Part shown: one piece after another, positions 16,735 to 23,924 of the stretch
Numbering within the stretch: the first letter of the stretch is position 1
Layout of the letters: every line of letters begins with the position of its first letter
Assembly: GCA_963698395.1 (NCBI GenBank)
Contig: CAVOQQ010000008.1
Location: 620,001-684,000 of the forward strand
From: JBBQUN01 sp963698395
GTDB lineage: Bacteria; Actinomycetota; Acidimicrobiia; Acidimicrobiales; SZUA-35
Reading direction: 5' to 3'
DNA length: 64,000 bases
Translations under genes and position numbers: made by a program
Notes under the pieces: model-generated
Database searches by the model: none
What the model was told of the DNA's origin: nothing
Seen by the model: only the letters and a program-made list of their open reading frames with translations

Positions 16735-17954
16735 CCAGTTCATCGTTGATGAGCGAGCCCGACGACACCGGGAGGTTCGGACAATTCGGCGGGCGTTTCG
16801 TTCCCGAGACGCTCGTGCCCGCCTGTGTCGAGCTCGAAGCCGCATTCCGCGACGCCTGGTCGGATCCCACCTTCGTCGAGGAATTCCACACCCTGCTCAA
16901 CGTCTATGCCGGTCGCCCGTCGGCACTCACCGAGTGTCACAACCTCGGCAAGGAGCTGGGCTTTCGCATCCTTCTGAAGCGGGAAGACCTCAACCACACC
17001 GGCAGCCACAAGATCAACAACGTGCTGGGACAGGTGCTGTTGGCCAAGCGCATGGGCAAGACTCGAATCGTCGCCGAGACGGGCGCGGGCCAGCACGGTG
17101 TTGCCACCGCAACCGCAGCAGCGCTGCTCGGTCTCGAGTGCATCGTCTACATGGGCGAAGTCGACATCAAGCGCCAGGCCCTCAACGTGTTCCGGATGGA
17201 GCTCCTCGGCGCCGAAGTCCGCCCGGCGCTCTCCGGCAGCCGCACGCTCAAAGACGCCGTCAACGAGGCCATGCGCCACTGGGTCGCCGCAGTCGAGTCG
17301 ACCTACTACTGCCTCGGCTCGGTCATGGGGCCGCACCCCTACCCGTGGATGGTGCGCGAGTTCCATCGCGTCATCGGAGACGAGGCACGTGCGCAGAGTC
17401 ATCTGATGCTCGACGGTGCCGATCCCGACGTCGTCGTCGCCTGCGTCGGCGGTGGCTCGAACGCCATCGGCATCTTCTCCGGCTTCGTCGACACCGCGGC
17501 CGAGCTGATCGGTGTGGAACCGGCCGGCGGTGCCGCCGTTGGGCGTCATGTCCCCGGCGTGGTGCACGGATCGGTCTCCTACCTGATGCAGGACGAGTTC
17601 GGCCAGGTGCAAGAGGCGCACTCGGTGTCGGCCGGGCTCGACTATCCCGGTGTCGGCCCCGAACACGCCCACCTCGCCGACATCGGCCGAGCTCGCTACG
17701 AGTCGGTCACCGACGACGAGGTGATCGAGGCGTTCCAGCTTCTGTCACGAACCGAAGGGATCATCCCGGCACTCGAACCGGCCCACGGCCTGGCGTGGAT
17801 GGTCAGGGCCAAAGACGAACTGCAGGGCAAGATCGTGCTGCTCAACATGTCGGGTCGTGGCGACAAAGACGTCGCCCAGGTGGCCGACATCCTTGCCGAA
17901 GGCAAGCAGGCCTTGGTGTCGGGCGACGCAACGAGCAACGGAGCGAGTTCGTGA
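16725..17954 (+). CDS. trpB: Tryptophan synthase beta chain
   Basis: PLP-dependent condensation of indole and serine. About 409 residues. FGQFGGRFVPETLVP opens the conserved part; the PLP lysine is in KREDLNHTGSHKINNVLGQ, followed by ETGAGQHGVATATAAAL and the phosphate loop CVGGGSNAIGIF. The GTG at 16725 sits 9 bases after AAGGA. The ATG at 16731, which forms an ATGA overlap with the trpF stop, is the alternative and costs only two residues. It overlaps trpA by GTGA. Confidence 0.95.
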   Translation: MEMTSSSLMSEPDDTGRFGQFGGRFVPETLVPACVELEAAFRDAWSDPTFVEEFHTLLNVYAGRPSALTECHNLGKELGFRILLKREDLNHTGSHKINNVLGQVLLAKRMGKTRIVAETGAGQHGVATATAAALLGLECIVYMGEVDIKRQALNVFRMELLGAEVRPALSGSRTLKDAVNEAMRHWVAAVESTYYCLGSVMGPHPYPWMVREFHRVIGDEARAQSHLMLDGADPDVVVACVGGGSNAIGIFSGFVDTAAELIGVEPAGGAAVGRHVPGVVHGSVSYLMQDEFGQVQEAHSVSAGLDYPGVGPEHAHLADIGRARYESVTDDEVIEAFQLLSRTEGIIPALEPAHGLAWMVRAKDELQGKIVLLNMSGRGDKDVAQVADILAEGKQALVSGDATSNGASS

Positions 17955-18742
17955 ACGGCTACACCGGAACGCTCGAGGAACACCTCCGGGCCAAACGCGC
18001 CGAGGGGCGCAAACTGCTGCTGCCGTATGTGACGGCCGGCTACCCCGTCGACGACTGGCCTCGCCTCATCGAAGGGTTCGCCCAGGCCGGAGCCGATGCC
18101 ATGGAGATCGGGATCCCGTTCTCCGATCCGGTCATGGATGGGCCGACGATCCAAGAAGCCTCCTCGATCGCTCTCGAGAGCGGGATGAACCCGCTGAAGG
18201 CGCTCGACGCCGTCGCCGGGACCGATCCGGGCGTACCTCTGATCGCCATGACCTACTACAACGTGGCGTATCACATGGGACACGAGCGCTTTGCGTCGGA
18301 GCTGAAGAAGGCGGGCATCTGCGCCGCGATCCTGCCGGATCTGCCGCTCGAAGAGGTCGGTCCCTGGGCAGCGGTTGCCGATGACATCGGCATCGAAACC
18401 GTCATGCTCGCGGCACCGACGGCGCCCGATGAACGGCTGCCGAGGGTCGTCGCCCGAGCGAGAGGCTTCGTCTACGGCGTGGGCCTGGTCGGCATCACCG
18501 GTGAACGAGCCGAGCTCGCTGCCAGCGCCACCCAGATGGCCACTCGTCTCAAGGCCATCACCGACAAGCCCGTCGTCATCGGCATCGGGGTGTCGAACCC
18601 CGAACAGGCGGCCGAGATCTGCCAGATCGCCGATGGCGTGGTGGTGGCCTCGGCCATCATTCGCCAGATGCTCGAAGGGGGCTCGATCGAGCAGGCCATC
18701 GACTTCGTCGGTGAGCTCCGCAGCGCTCTCGACCGGGTGTAG
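17951..18742 (+). CDS. trpA: Tryptophan synthase alpha chain
   Basis: Retro-aldol cleavage of indole-3-glycerol phosphate to indole. 263 residues. The catalytic Glu lies in DAMEIGIPFSDPVMDGPTIQ; the second catalytic Asp lies in AAILPDLPLEE. The phosphate-binding loops are YGVGLVGITGERAEL and IGIGVSNPEQAAEI. The GTG start overlaps the trpB stop, ensuring equimolar alpha and beta. Last of the trpCFBA group. Confidence 0.96.
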   Translation: MNGYTGTLEEHLRAKRAEGRKLLLPYVTAGYPVDDWPRLIEGFAQAGADAMEIGIPFSDPVMDGPTIQEASSIALESGMNPLKALDAVAGTDPGVPLIAMTYYNVAYHMGHERFASELKKAGICAAILPDLPLEEVGPWAAVADDIGIETVMLAAPTAPDERLPRVVARARGFVYGVGLVGITGERAELAASATQMATRLKAITDKPVVIGIGVSNPEQAAEICQIADGVVVASAIIRQMLEGGSIEQAIDFVGELRSALDRV

Positions 18743-18765
18743 TCGGCTCAGGTCGACGATCGGAC

Positions 18766-19149
18766 GTGGCCGGCATCGAACATCCAACCCATCCCGGTCT
18801 CACCTACGAGCCCGAGTGCGAGCTGTGTCGTGCCGATCGGTTCACCCACTGGTACGCAGAGGACGAACAGGGCTGGGTCGCCGACTGCGAAGCCTGCGGC
18901 GTGCCGATGGTGGTGTGGCACGGCCACGGCCCCACGCCGCCCGACGAGGTGATCGAGCACCTGATCGGTCTCCTCCGAGCCGTTGCCATCGATCGCTTCG
19001 GGCCCGATGGCTGGTCGATCGACCGGCACATGCGCCAGGTTCCCGAGCACTTTCACGCCCACGCCCGCGATCGTGACTGGTGGAATCTCCGGTTCACCCG
19101 GCCGCTGACCCGCTACACGGGGGTCGGCGGCGACCGGGTGGAGATCTGA
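18766..19149 (+). CDS. Unknown small protein with two CxxC pairs
   Basis: 127 residues from the GTG at 18766, 23 bases after trpA. It has two CxxC pairs 33 residues apart (ECELCRADRFTHWY and DCEACGVPMVVWHGHG), consistent with a single zinc-ribbon site. A helical middle follows, then RQVPEHFHAHARDRDWWNLRF, rich in His and Trp. I do not recognise the family. HGHG and HFHAHARDRDWW recall metal- or nucleotide-binding motifs, but no reaction can be assigned. Cytoplasmic (no signal or membrane segment). Confidence 0.65.
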   Translation: MAGIEHPTHPGLTYEPECELCRADRFTHWYAEDEQGWVADCEACGVPMVVWHGHGPTPPDEVIEHLIGLLRAVAIDRFGPDGWSIDRHMRQVPEHFHAHARDRDWWNLRFTRPLTRYTGVGGDRVEI

Positions 19150-19192
19150 ACCGCCGGCTCTCGAGCCCATTGTCACCAACCATCGGCGATGA

Positions 19193-19208
19193 AGCCCAGA
19201 ATCGGGCT
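19193..19208. terminator. Short hairpin beyond leuA 3' end
   Basis: AGCCC, AGAATC, GGGCT lies between the convergent unknown gene and leuA. A second inverted repeat, GGCCGGC at 19254-19260 and GCCGGCC at 19270-19276, brackets the leuA stop codon. Either could stop leuA transcription. No U tract. Confidence 0.35.
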
Positions 19209-19266
19209 CCACAGCCGACAGCTGGTGGATTTGGGTTCGACGGTCGACACGTCGGCCGGCGGCGGG

Positions 19267-20964
19267 TCAGCCGGCCCGATTGAGTCCCGAGATGAGGGCA
19301 CGCAGCGACGAGGTGACGATGTCGGAGTGGATGCCGACACCCCAGAGCTCGCGCTCGCCGACCTTCATCTCGACATAGCTCGCCGCCTTCACATCGGTGC
19401 CCGCACCGATGGCGTGCTCGTGGTAGTCGAGCACGCGACACTCGATGCCGAGGCTGGTGCGAATGGCATTGGCGAACGCCTCGATCGAACCGCCACCCTC
19501 GCCGTCGATGGCGATCTCGTCACCGTTGTGGCGCAAGGTGGCCTTGATCGAGGTGCGGTCTTCGCCCCGCTCGTTCTGGGAGGTCGAGAACTTCAGCAGC
19601 TCGAACGGCTTGCCGATCGTGAGGTACTCACCGGAGAAGACATCCCAGATGTCGGCGGCGGTGACCTCCTTGCCGGTGGTGTCGGTGATCTGCTGCACGA
19701 TCCGGGTGAACTCGATCTGGAGGCGCCGCGGGAGGTCGAGCTCCTGATCGGTCTTGAGCAGATAGGCCACGCCACCCTTGCCCGACTGGGAGTTCACACG
19801 GATGACGTCTTCGTAGGTGCGGCCGACGTCTTTCGGGTCGATCGGCAGGTACGGAACCTCCCACAGCACCTGGCCCGTGGCGGCCATGGCGTCGAAGCCC
19901 TTCTTGATGGCGTCTTGATGCGAACCGGAGAAGGCGGTGTAGACCAGGTCGCCGACATACGGGTGGCGAGGATGGACCGGCAGCTGGTTGCAGTGCTCGG
20001 CCACACGGCGGGCCTCGTTGATGTCGGTGAAATCGAGCTCGGGATCGACCCCCTGGCTGAACAGGTTCAGCGCCAGCGTGACGATGTCGACGTTGCCGGT
20101 GCGCTCGCCGTTGCCGAACAGTGTGCCCTCGACCCGATCGGCGCCGGCCATGACACCGAACTCGGCGGCGGCAACGCCGGTACCACGATCGTTGTGCGGA
20201 TGCAGCGAGATGAGGACCGAGTCACGATCTCGGATGTTGCGGTCGAACCATTCGATCATGTCGCCGTAGATATTGGCGGTGCTCATCTCGACCGTGGCCG
20301 GCAGGTTGATGATGAGCGGATTCTCGGGTGTCGGCTCGAAGACGTCCATCACGGCCTCGCAGATCTGCTTGGCGAAGGGGAGCTCGGTGCCGGTGAAGCT
20401 CTCGGGGGAGTATTCGTACCGGATCCTGGTGTCGCCCATCTTGGCTTCTTGGGCCTTGCAGTGCTTGGCTCCCTGGACGGCGATGTCGATGATGCCGGCC
20501 TCGTCGAGACCGAAGACCACCCGGCGCTGAACGGTCGAGGTGGAGTTGTAAAGGTGGACGATGGCCTGTTTGGCGCCGAGAATCGATTCGTAGGTGCGCT
20601 CGATCAGTTCGGGTCGAGCCTGGGTGAGTACCTGGATGGTCACGTTGTCAGGGATCAGATCCTGCTCGATGATCGTGCGGACGAACTCGAAGTCGGTATC
20701 GGAGGCCGAGGGAAAGCCGACCTCGATCTCGGTGAAGCCGATGTCGACGAGTGTCTTGAACATCGTGAGCTTGCGCTCGGCATCCATGGGTTCGATGAGT
20801 GCCTGATTGCCGTCACGCAGATCGACGCTGCACCACAGGGGTGCGCGCTCGATGGTGGCAGTCGGCCACGTGCGATCGGGCAGGTCGATCGGCGCGAACG
20901 GTTGGTACTTCTGGATGGGCATCACGCCCGGTTTCGCATTGACACTGACGGTGCGTGCGGTCAT
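19267..20964 (-). CDS. leuA: 2-isopropylmalate synthase
   Basis: Condenses 2-ketoisovalerate with acetyl-CoA, the first step of leucine synthesis. 565 residues, the long actinobacterial (type 2) form. Catalytic barrel: VDLRDGNQALIEPM, FTEIEVGFPSASDTDFEF, ISLHPHNDRGTGVAAAEFG (metal histidines) and VEGTLFGNGERTGNVDIV. The C-terminal LeuA dimerisation/regulatory domain carries the leucine feedback site (about residues 430-565). An AGGAG lies 7 bases before the ATG. It is preceded by a 150-base leader with a Leu-rich peptide and competing hairpins, so attenuation by charged tRNA-Leu is likely in addition to feedback inhibition. Confidence 0.96.
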   Translation of the reverse strand: MTARTVSVNAKPGVMPIQKYQPFAPIDLPDRTWPTATIERAPLWCSVDLRDGNQALIEPMDAERKLTMFKTLVDIGFTEIEVGFPSASDTDFEFVRTIIEQDLIPDNVTIQVLTQARPELIERTYESILGAKQAIVHLYNSTSTVQRRVVFGLDEAGIIDIAVQGAKHCKAQEAKMGDTRIRYEYSPESFTGTELPFAKQICEAVMDVFEPTPENPLIINLPATVEMSTANIYGDMIEWFDRNIRDRDSVLISLHPHNDRGTGVAAAEFGVMAGADRVEGTLFGNGERTGNVDIVTLALNLFSQGVDPELDFTDINEARRVAEHCNQLPVHPRHPYVGDLVYTAFSGSHQDAIKKGFDAMAATGQVLWEVPYLPIDPKDVGRTYEDVIRVNSQSGKGGVAYLLKTDQELDLPRRLQIEFTRIVQQITDTTGKEVTAADIWDVFSGEYLTIGKPFELLKFSTSQNERGEDRTSIKATLRHNGDEIAIDGEGGGSIEAFANAIRTSLGIECRVLDYHEHAIGAGTDVKAASYVEMKVGERELWGVGIHSDIVTSSLRALISGLNRAG

Positions 20965-21117
20965 GGCATTTTCTCCTGGTTTCAGACTTCGAGTTTCGAC
21001 GACGTTGCTGCGGTGATCATTGCTGCGGGCGTGAGTGCCGCCCGGGTGTGATTCGTACTGAGTGAAGGGTCATCGCCCGGCCTCGGGGCCAGGGGCGTGA
21101 CACGACCCGGCTCGCCT
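20965..21117 (-). promoter_or_regulatory. leuA attenuator region
   Basis: Transcribed leader between the leucine-rich peptide and leuA. GGCCGGGC (21127-21134, inside the peptide gene) can pair with GCCCGGCC (21075-21082, 8 bp). Part of the same arm can pair instead with CCCGGC (21106-21111). The two pairings exclude each other, as expected for an attenuator switched by ribosome position. No U tract is visible, so the mechanism could involve Rho or occlusion of the leuA ribosome site. The pairing is seen in the sequence; the switching is inferred. Confidence 0.6.
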
Positions 21118-21177
21118 CTAGACGGCGGCCGGGCTCAGAAGTCGAAGTGCAAGTCGAAGCTCAGTGTGAAGGAGCAC
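21118..21177 (-). CDS. leuA leader peptide (LeuL-type)
   Basis: A 19-residue GTG-initiated peptide, VLLHTELRLALRLLSPAAV, with seven leucines (37 percent), ending 153 bases before leuA. Leucine codons cluster at positions 2-3, 7, 9, 11 and 13-14. No Shine-Dalgarno precedes it. Instead a TATCGT -10-like box ends exactly six bases before the GTG, the geometry of a leaderless transcript. Leucine starvation would stall the ribosome here and change the fold downstream. Classical attenuation ahead of leuA is known for actinobacteria. It was called by eye. Confidence 0.72.
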   Translation of the reverse strand: MLLHTELRLALRLLSPAAV

Positions 21178-21183
21178 ACCGAA

Positions 21184-21189
21184 ACGATA
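21184..21189 (-). promoter_or_regulatory. Candidate -10 box for the leuA leader transcript
   Basis: TATCGT read on the minus strand fits the TAnnnT -10 pattern. The expected start site seven bases on coincides with the G of the leader peptide GTG. No convincing -35 element was found, as is often the case for actinobacterial promoters. Confidence 0.45.
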
Positions 21190-21248
21190 GCGCGGTGTTG
21201 CCGAACGAACGCGCATCTGACGAATGTTGTCCTCGTGTTGGACCACTC

Positions 21249-21344
21249 GCCTGCGGCGCTCTGCTCCTGTTCGCCTGCGGCGCTCTATCACTACTCGCCT
21301 GCGGCGCTCTATCACTACTCGCCTGCGGCGCTCTATCACTACTC
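21249..21344. repeat. 24-bp tandem repeat, 4 copies, spanning anti-sigma stop
   Basis: Plus-strand unit GCCTGCGGCGCTCTATCACT plus ACTC. The three copies at 21273-21344 are identical, and the copy at 21249-21272 has diverged. On the minus strand the unit reads through the last codons of the anti-sigma gene (GCC GCA GGC GAG TAG), so the gene's stop codon at 21339-21341 lies in one copy and is duplicated downstream. Together with the leuA leader this accounts for the 374-base stretch without a large gene. Confidence 0.95.
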
Positions 21345-21602
21345 GCCTGCGGCGAGGCGCCGACCGAAGGCTTCCAAGCCGGCGAGTACCGTCGGGTCGA
21401 CCGGCGCCGACCGATTCCGCAGCGATTGCTTGATGTCGCGATACACCTGAGCCTCGGGGCCGCAGTCCGCGCAGATCTCGAGGTGAGCGGCGACCGAGCG
21501 TGCTGTCTCGGCGTCGACCTCGCCGTCGAGGTAGCTCTGCAAGACCTCGATCACCTCACCACACGTCGGTTGGGACTTGCGGCGCCGGAACAGCTTGATC
21601 AT
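21339..21602 (-). CDS. RsrA-like zinc anti-sigma factor
   Basis: 87 residues. Zinc anti-sigma domain with Cys in QPTCGEVIEVLQSYLDGEVD and the H-x3-C-x2-C motif AAHLEICADCGPEAQVYRDI, as in mycothiol-responsive RsrA/RshA proteins. Disulfide formation between these cysteines would release the sigma factor. It begins ATGA-overlapped with the sigma gene stop at 21599-21602, so the two are made together. The C-terminus sits in a 24-bp tandem repeat. Assignment to the SigR/RsrA class is supported by the promoter upstream of the sigma gene and by mshD in the same window. Confidence 0.87.
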   Translation of the reverse strand: MIKLFRRRKSQPTCGEVIEVLQSYLDGEVDAETARSVAAHLEICADCGPEAQVYRDIKQSLRNRSAPVDPTVLAGLEAFGRRLAAGE

Positions 21603-22216
21603 TGTTCGACCCCATCGGCTCGCTGCGACTCGAGACCACGCTCGCTGATATCGGCCCGGATCTTGCGCCTCGCTCGGTGGAGCCGACTCATCACCGTTCC
21701 CACGGGGATGTCGAGCAGGTCTGCTGCCTCTTGATAGGCCAATCCGTCGAGATCCACCAGTTCGACGATCTGGCGGAAGTCGGGACTGAGCCGGGCAAAG
21801 GCATCCTCGACCGCGGCGTCGAACATCGGCGCAATGGCGAGGGACTCCGGCGTGTCGGACTCGGCGAAGTCGGCGGAACGCTCGAACGTGAGATCGGGAT
21901 CGTGGAGGAGATCGGGCTTCTTCTTGCGGGCCCGATTGATGTTGGCATTGCGCATGATGGTCAACAGCCACGCTCGCGGATACCGGCCGTCGAAGCGCTC
22001 GATCGCCCGAAACGCTCGCACGAGGGTGTCTTGGACGAGGTCTTCGGCATCGACGTGGCTGCGCGACAGCGAGCGAGCGGTCCGGTAGAGCACCTCGAGC
22101 TCCGGCAACACGTAGCGGTCGAATGCCGCAGCGGCCGCCTCCGACGAAGGCGGATTCGGCTGCTGATCGTTCGATGAGGTGTCATCGGCCGGCGGGGCGG
22201 CCATCAGGCAGACCAT
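21599..22216 (-). CDS. SigR/SigH-like ECF sigma factor
   Basis: Sigma-70 family group IV factor of about 205 residues. Region 2 is in YRTARSLSRSHVDAEDLVQDTLVRAFRAIERFDGR and YPRAWLLTIMRNANINRARK; region 4 is in LSPDFRQIVELVDLDGLAYQEAADLLDIPVGTVMSRLHRARRKIR. The start is taken as the ATG at 22216 because a SigR-type promoter (GGAAT-N18-GTT) ends ten bases upstream, giving a leaderless or near-leaderless message; an ATG at 22204 is the alternative. It probably autoregulates and controls thiol-oxidative stress genes. The partner anti-sigma overlaps its stop. Confidence 0.9.
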   Translation of the reverse strand: MVCLMAAPPADDTSSNDQQPNPPSSEAAAAAFDRYVLPELEVLYRTARSLSRSHVDAEDLVQDTLVRAFRAIERFDGRYPRAWLLTIMRNANINRARKKKPDLLHDPDLTFERSADFAESDTPESLAIAPMFDAAVEDAFARLSPDFRQIVELVDLDGLAYQEAADLLDIPVGTVMSRLHRARRKIRADISERGLESQRADGVEQ

Positions 22217-22225
22217 GCCGGACGA

Positions 22226-22251
22226 AACCGACGAGCCGGGGCCAACATTCC
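22226..22251 (-). promoter_or_regulatory. SigR-type promoter upstream of its own sigma gene
   Basis: On the minus strand GGAAT (22251-22247) is followed after exactly 18 bases by GTT (22228-22226). This is the known SigR/SigH consensus GGAAT-N18-GTT. The sigma gene ATG lies 10 bases past the -10 element. It supports positive autoregulation. Confidence 0.75.
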
Positions 22252-22366
22252 AGCATTCACCTCGCCGAGGGTAACCGACCGTGCCGTCTCGGCGCGGTCG
22301 ACCCCAGCACGTCGCCTCACCGCAAGGTCGAACCCGAGCGTGGGCCTCGGTCGCTAGCGTGGAGGT

Positions 22367-22849
22367 GTGTCGAACGAAGACCATTCCGAGCAGGCCACAC
22401 CGACGCCACCGAGCGAACCGACCGATGAGCAGGTGCGGGTCACGCTCTTCGAAGCGGTGGGCGGTCTCCCGTACTTCGAGACGATCGTCGATGCCTTCTT
22501 CGATCGGGTCGAGCACGATCCGGTCGTACGCAGCGTGTATCCCGAGGACCTGACCGAGCCACGTCGGCGCACGGCGTTGTTCCTCGCACAATTCTGGGGA
22601 GGGCCGCCGACCTACTCCGAGGAGCGGGGTCACCCCCGCCTCCGCGCCCGTCACTTCCCGTTCGTGATCGGTCAAGCCGAACGCGACGGCTGGGTGAAAC
22701 ACATGATGGACGCGATCGACGCCACCCCGCTGCCGGCCTCGATCTTCGAGGCCGTGCGGCCGATGCTCGAGAACTACATCGAGACCGCGGCAACGGCCAT
22801 GATCAACCACACCGAACACGATCCGCATCCCGACGCCGCCGACCGTTGA
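22367..22849 (+). CDS. glbO: Group II truncated haemoglobin
   Basis: 160 residues. The trHb fold is recognisable: LFEAVGGLPYFETIVDAFFDRV, then the group II signature RRRTALFLAQFWGGPPTYSEE and RGHPRLRARHFPFVIGQ with the proximal His in RARHFPF; W in DGWVKHMMDAID. An acidic 20-residue N-terminal extension precedes the domain. GTG start at 22367 in a GGAGG-rich context. It probably handles oxygen, NO or peroxide. It is divergent from the SigR-like operon across 150 bases, so shared redox control is plausible but not shown. Confidence 0.9.
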   Translation: MSNEDHSEQATPTPPSEPTDEQVRVTLFEAVGGLPYFETIVDAFFDRVEHDPVVRSVYPEDLTEPRRRTALFLAQFWGGPPTYSEERGHPRLRARHFPFVIGQAERDGWVKHMMDAIDATPLPASIFEAVRPMLENYIETAATAMINHTEHDPHPDAADR

Positions 22850-23045
22850 GACCACGTCGAGGCGACCGAGGGGAGTGGAATCGGCCGGATCGGCATCTGT
22901 GTCATTTGACCAGTCGGTTTCCTGACCCCGGTGAGCTGGGAAAACACGAGTCGGCGCCGAGGAAAGCCTTGACTTTGTGATTCGTTGCGACTCTCCTTCA
23001 AGGGTTGCCCCGAATGGCGGGGTTCAGGTGTGAAGGAGTTCTCTC

Positions 23046-23321
23046 ATGAACAAGACCGACTTGGTCGACGCAGTCGCAAGCGACACTGGCGTTTCGAAGA
23101 AGGATGTCGGCGCGGTGATCGATTCGATGTTCGCCAGCGTCTGTGACGCCGTGAGCAAGGGCGAAAAGGTCGCCATCCCCGGGATGCTCACGTTCGAGCA
23201 GGTGGACCGCAAGGCCCGCACCGGTTTCAACCCGCAAACCAAGGAGCCCATGCCGATCCCGGCCGGCAAGGCCGTCAAGGTGTCGGCCGGAGCCAAGCTC
23301 AAGGCGGCCGGCAAGGCCTGA
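23046..23321 (+). CDS. hup: HU-family nucleoid protein
   Basis: 91 residues: MNKTDLVDAVASDTGVSKKD opens the dimerisation helices, and GEKVAIPGMLTFEQVDRKAR with the DNA-binding arm GFNPQTKEPMPIPAGKAVKV closes the family pattern. It lacks the long Lys-rich C-terminal tail of mycobacterial HupB. A strong GAAGGAG lies 7 bases before the ATG. A TTGACT -35-like box is at 22969-22974 in the AT-richer leader, and a small hairpin (CCCCG-AATGG-CGGGG) lies just before the ribosome site. Followed by two strong hairpins. Confidence 0.95.
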   Translation: MNKTDLVDAVASDTGVSKKDVGAVIDSMFASVCDAVSKGEKVAIPGMLTFEQVDRKARTGFNPQTKEPMPIPAGKAVKVSAGAKLKAAGKA

Positions 23322-23340
23322 TCGCTTCGGCGCTTGCTCG

Positions 23341-23372
23341 TCGGTGACGTCGTCACGGCGGCTCGTCACCGA
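23341..23372 (+). terminator. 9-bp stem after hup
   Basis: TCGGTGACG pairs with CGTCACCGA around a 14-base loop, 20 bases after the hup stop. It is the first of two consecutive hairpins and may protect the abundant hup mRNA or help termination. Confidence 0.5.
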
Positions 23373-23394
23373 AGCATTCGTTGCGTTCCACGAG

Positions 23395-23435
23395 GATGCC
23401 CGGGTTCGGAGAGGGACCCGGGCATCGCTCGTTTT
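23395..23435 (+). terminator. Rho-independent terminator between hup and bcp
   Basis: GATGCCCGGGT pairs perfectly with ACCCGGGCATC (11 bp, 10-base loop) and is followed by GCTCGTTTT. It is the best canonical terminator in the window. It ends 16 bases before the bcp start, so bcp must have a promoter overlapping it or be expressed by read-through. Confidence 0.85.
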
Positions 23436-23450
23436 GAGTACGGTGACCCG

Positions 23451-23924
23451 ATGACCTCTCCGACTCCGCCGGCGATCGGTGGCCCTGCGCCAGGCTTCGA
23501 GGCCCTCGATCAGCACGGTGCGCTCCGCAACCTCGCCGAGTTCGCCGGCCGCCCGGTCCTGCTCTACTTCTACCCGAAGGCGATGACGCCGGGCTGCACG
23601 ACCCAGTCGTGTCTGCTTCGAGACATCGCTTCCGACATCGGCGACGCCGTGATCGTCGGGGTGAGTCCGGACTCGCCCGAGCGGCAGAAGCGATTCGATG
23701 ACAAACACGAACTCGGGTTCACCCTGCTGTCTGATCCCGACCATGTCATTGCCGAGGCGTACGGGATCTGGGCCGAGAAGAAGCTCTACGGCAAGGTCTA
23801 CCTGGGTGTCGTCCGCTCGGCGTTCCTGATCGGACCCGACGGCACGATCGCCGCCGCCTTCCCGAAGATCTCGCCGAAGGACACCCCGACCAAACTGCTC
23901 GCCGCCCTCGAGGACACCCGATGA
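23451..23924 (+). CDS. bcp: Thioredoxin-dependent peroxiredoxin (BCP)
   Basis: 157 residues. Atypical 2-Cys peroxiredoxin with the peroxidatic Cys in YPKAMTPGCTTQSC and the resolving Cys five residues later, as in the BCP/PrxQ alpha-helix-linked type. VIVGVSPDSPERQKRF and FTLLSDPDHVIAEAYGIW follow the family pattern. It reduces hydroperoxides using thioredoxin. The ATGA overlap with fabZ joins it to lipid synthesis; protecting unsaturated acyl groups is a possible but unproven reason. Confidence 0.93.
   Translation: MTSPTPPAIGGPAPGFEALDQHGALRNLAEFAGRPVLLYFYPKAMTPGCTTQSCLLRDIASDIGDAVIVGVSPDSPERQKRFDDKHELGFTLLSDPDHVIAEAYGIWAEKKLYGKVYLGVVRSAFLIGPDGTIAAAFPKISPKDTPTKLLAALEDTR

Noticed and set aside
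21249..21344. CRISPR array (24-bp repeats)
   Set aside because: Copies are contiguous with no spacers, and there are no cas genes; the unit includes a gene's stop codon.
22876..22902. Second SigR-type promoter upstream of hup
   Set aside because: GGAAT is followed at 18 bases by TGT, not GTT, and lies over 140 bases from the hup start.
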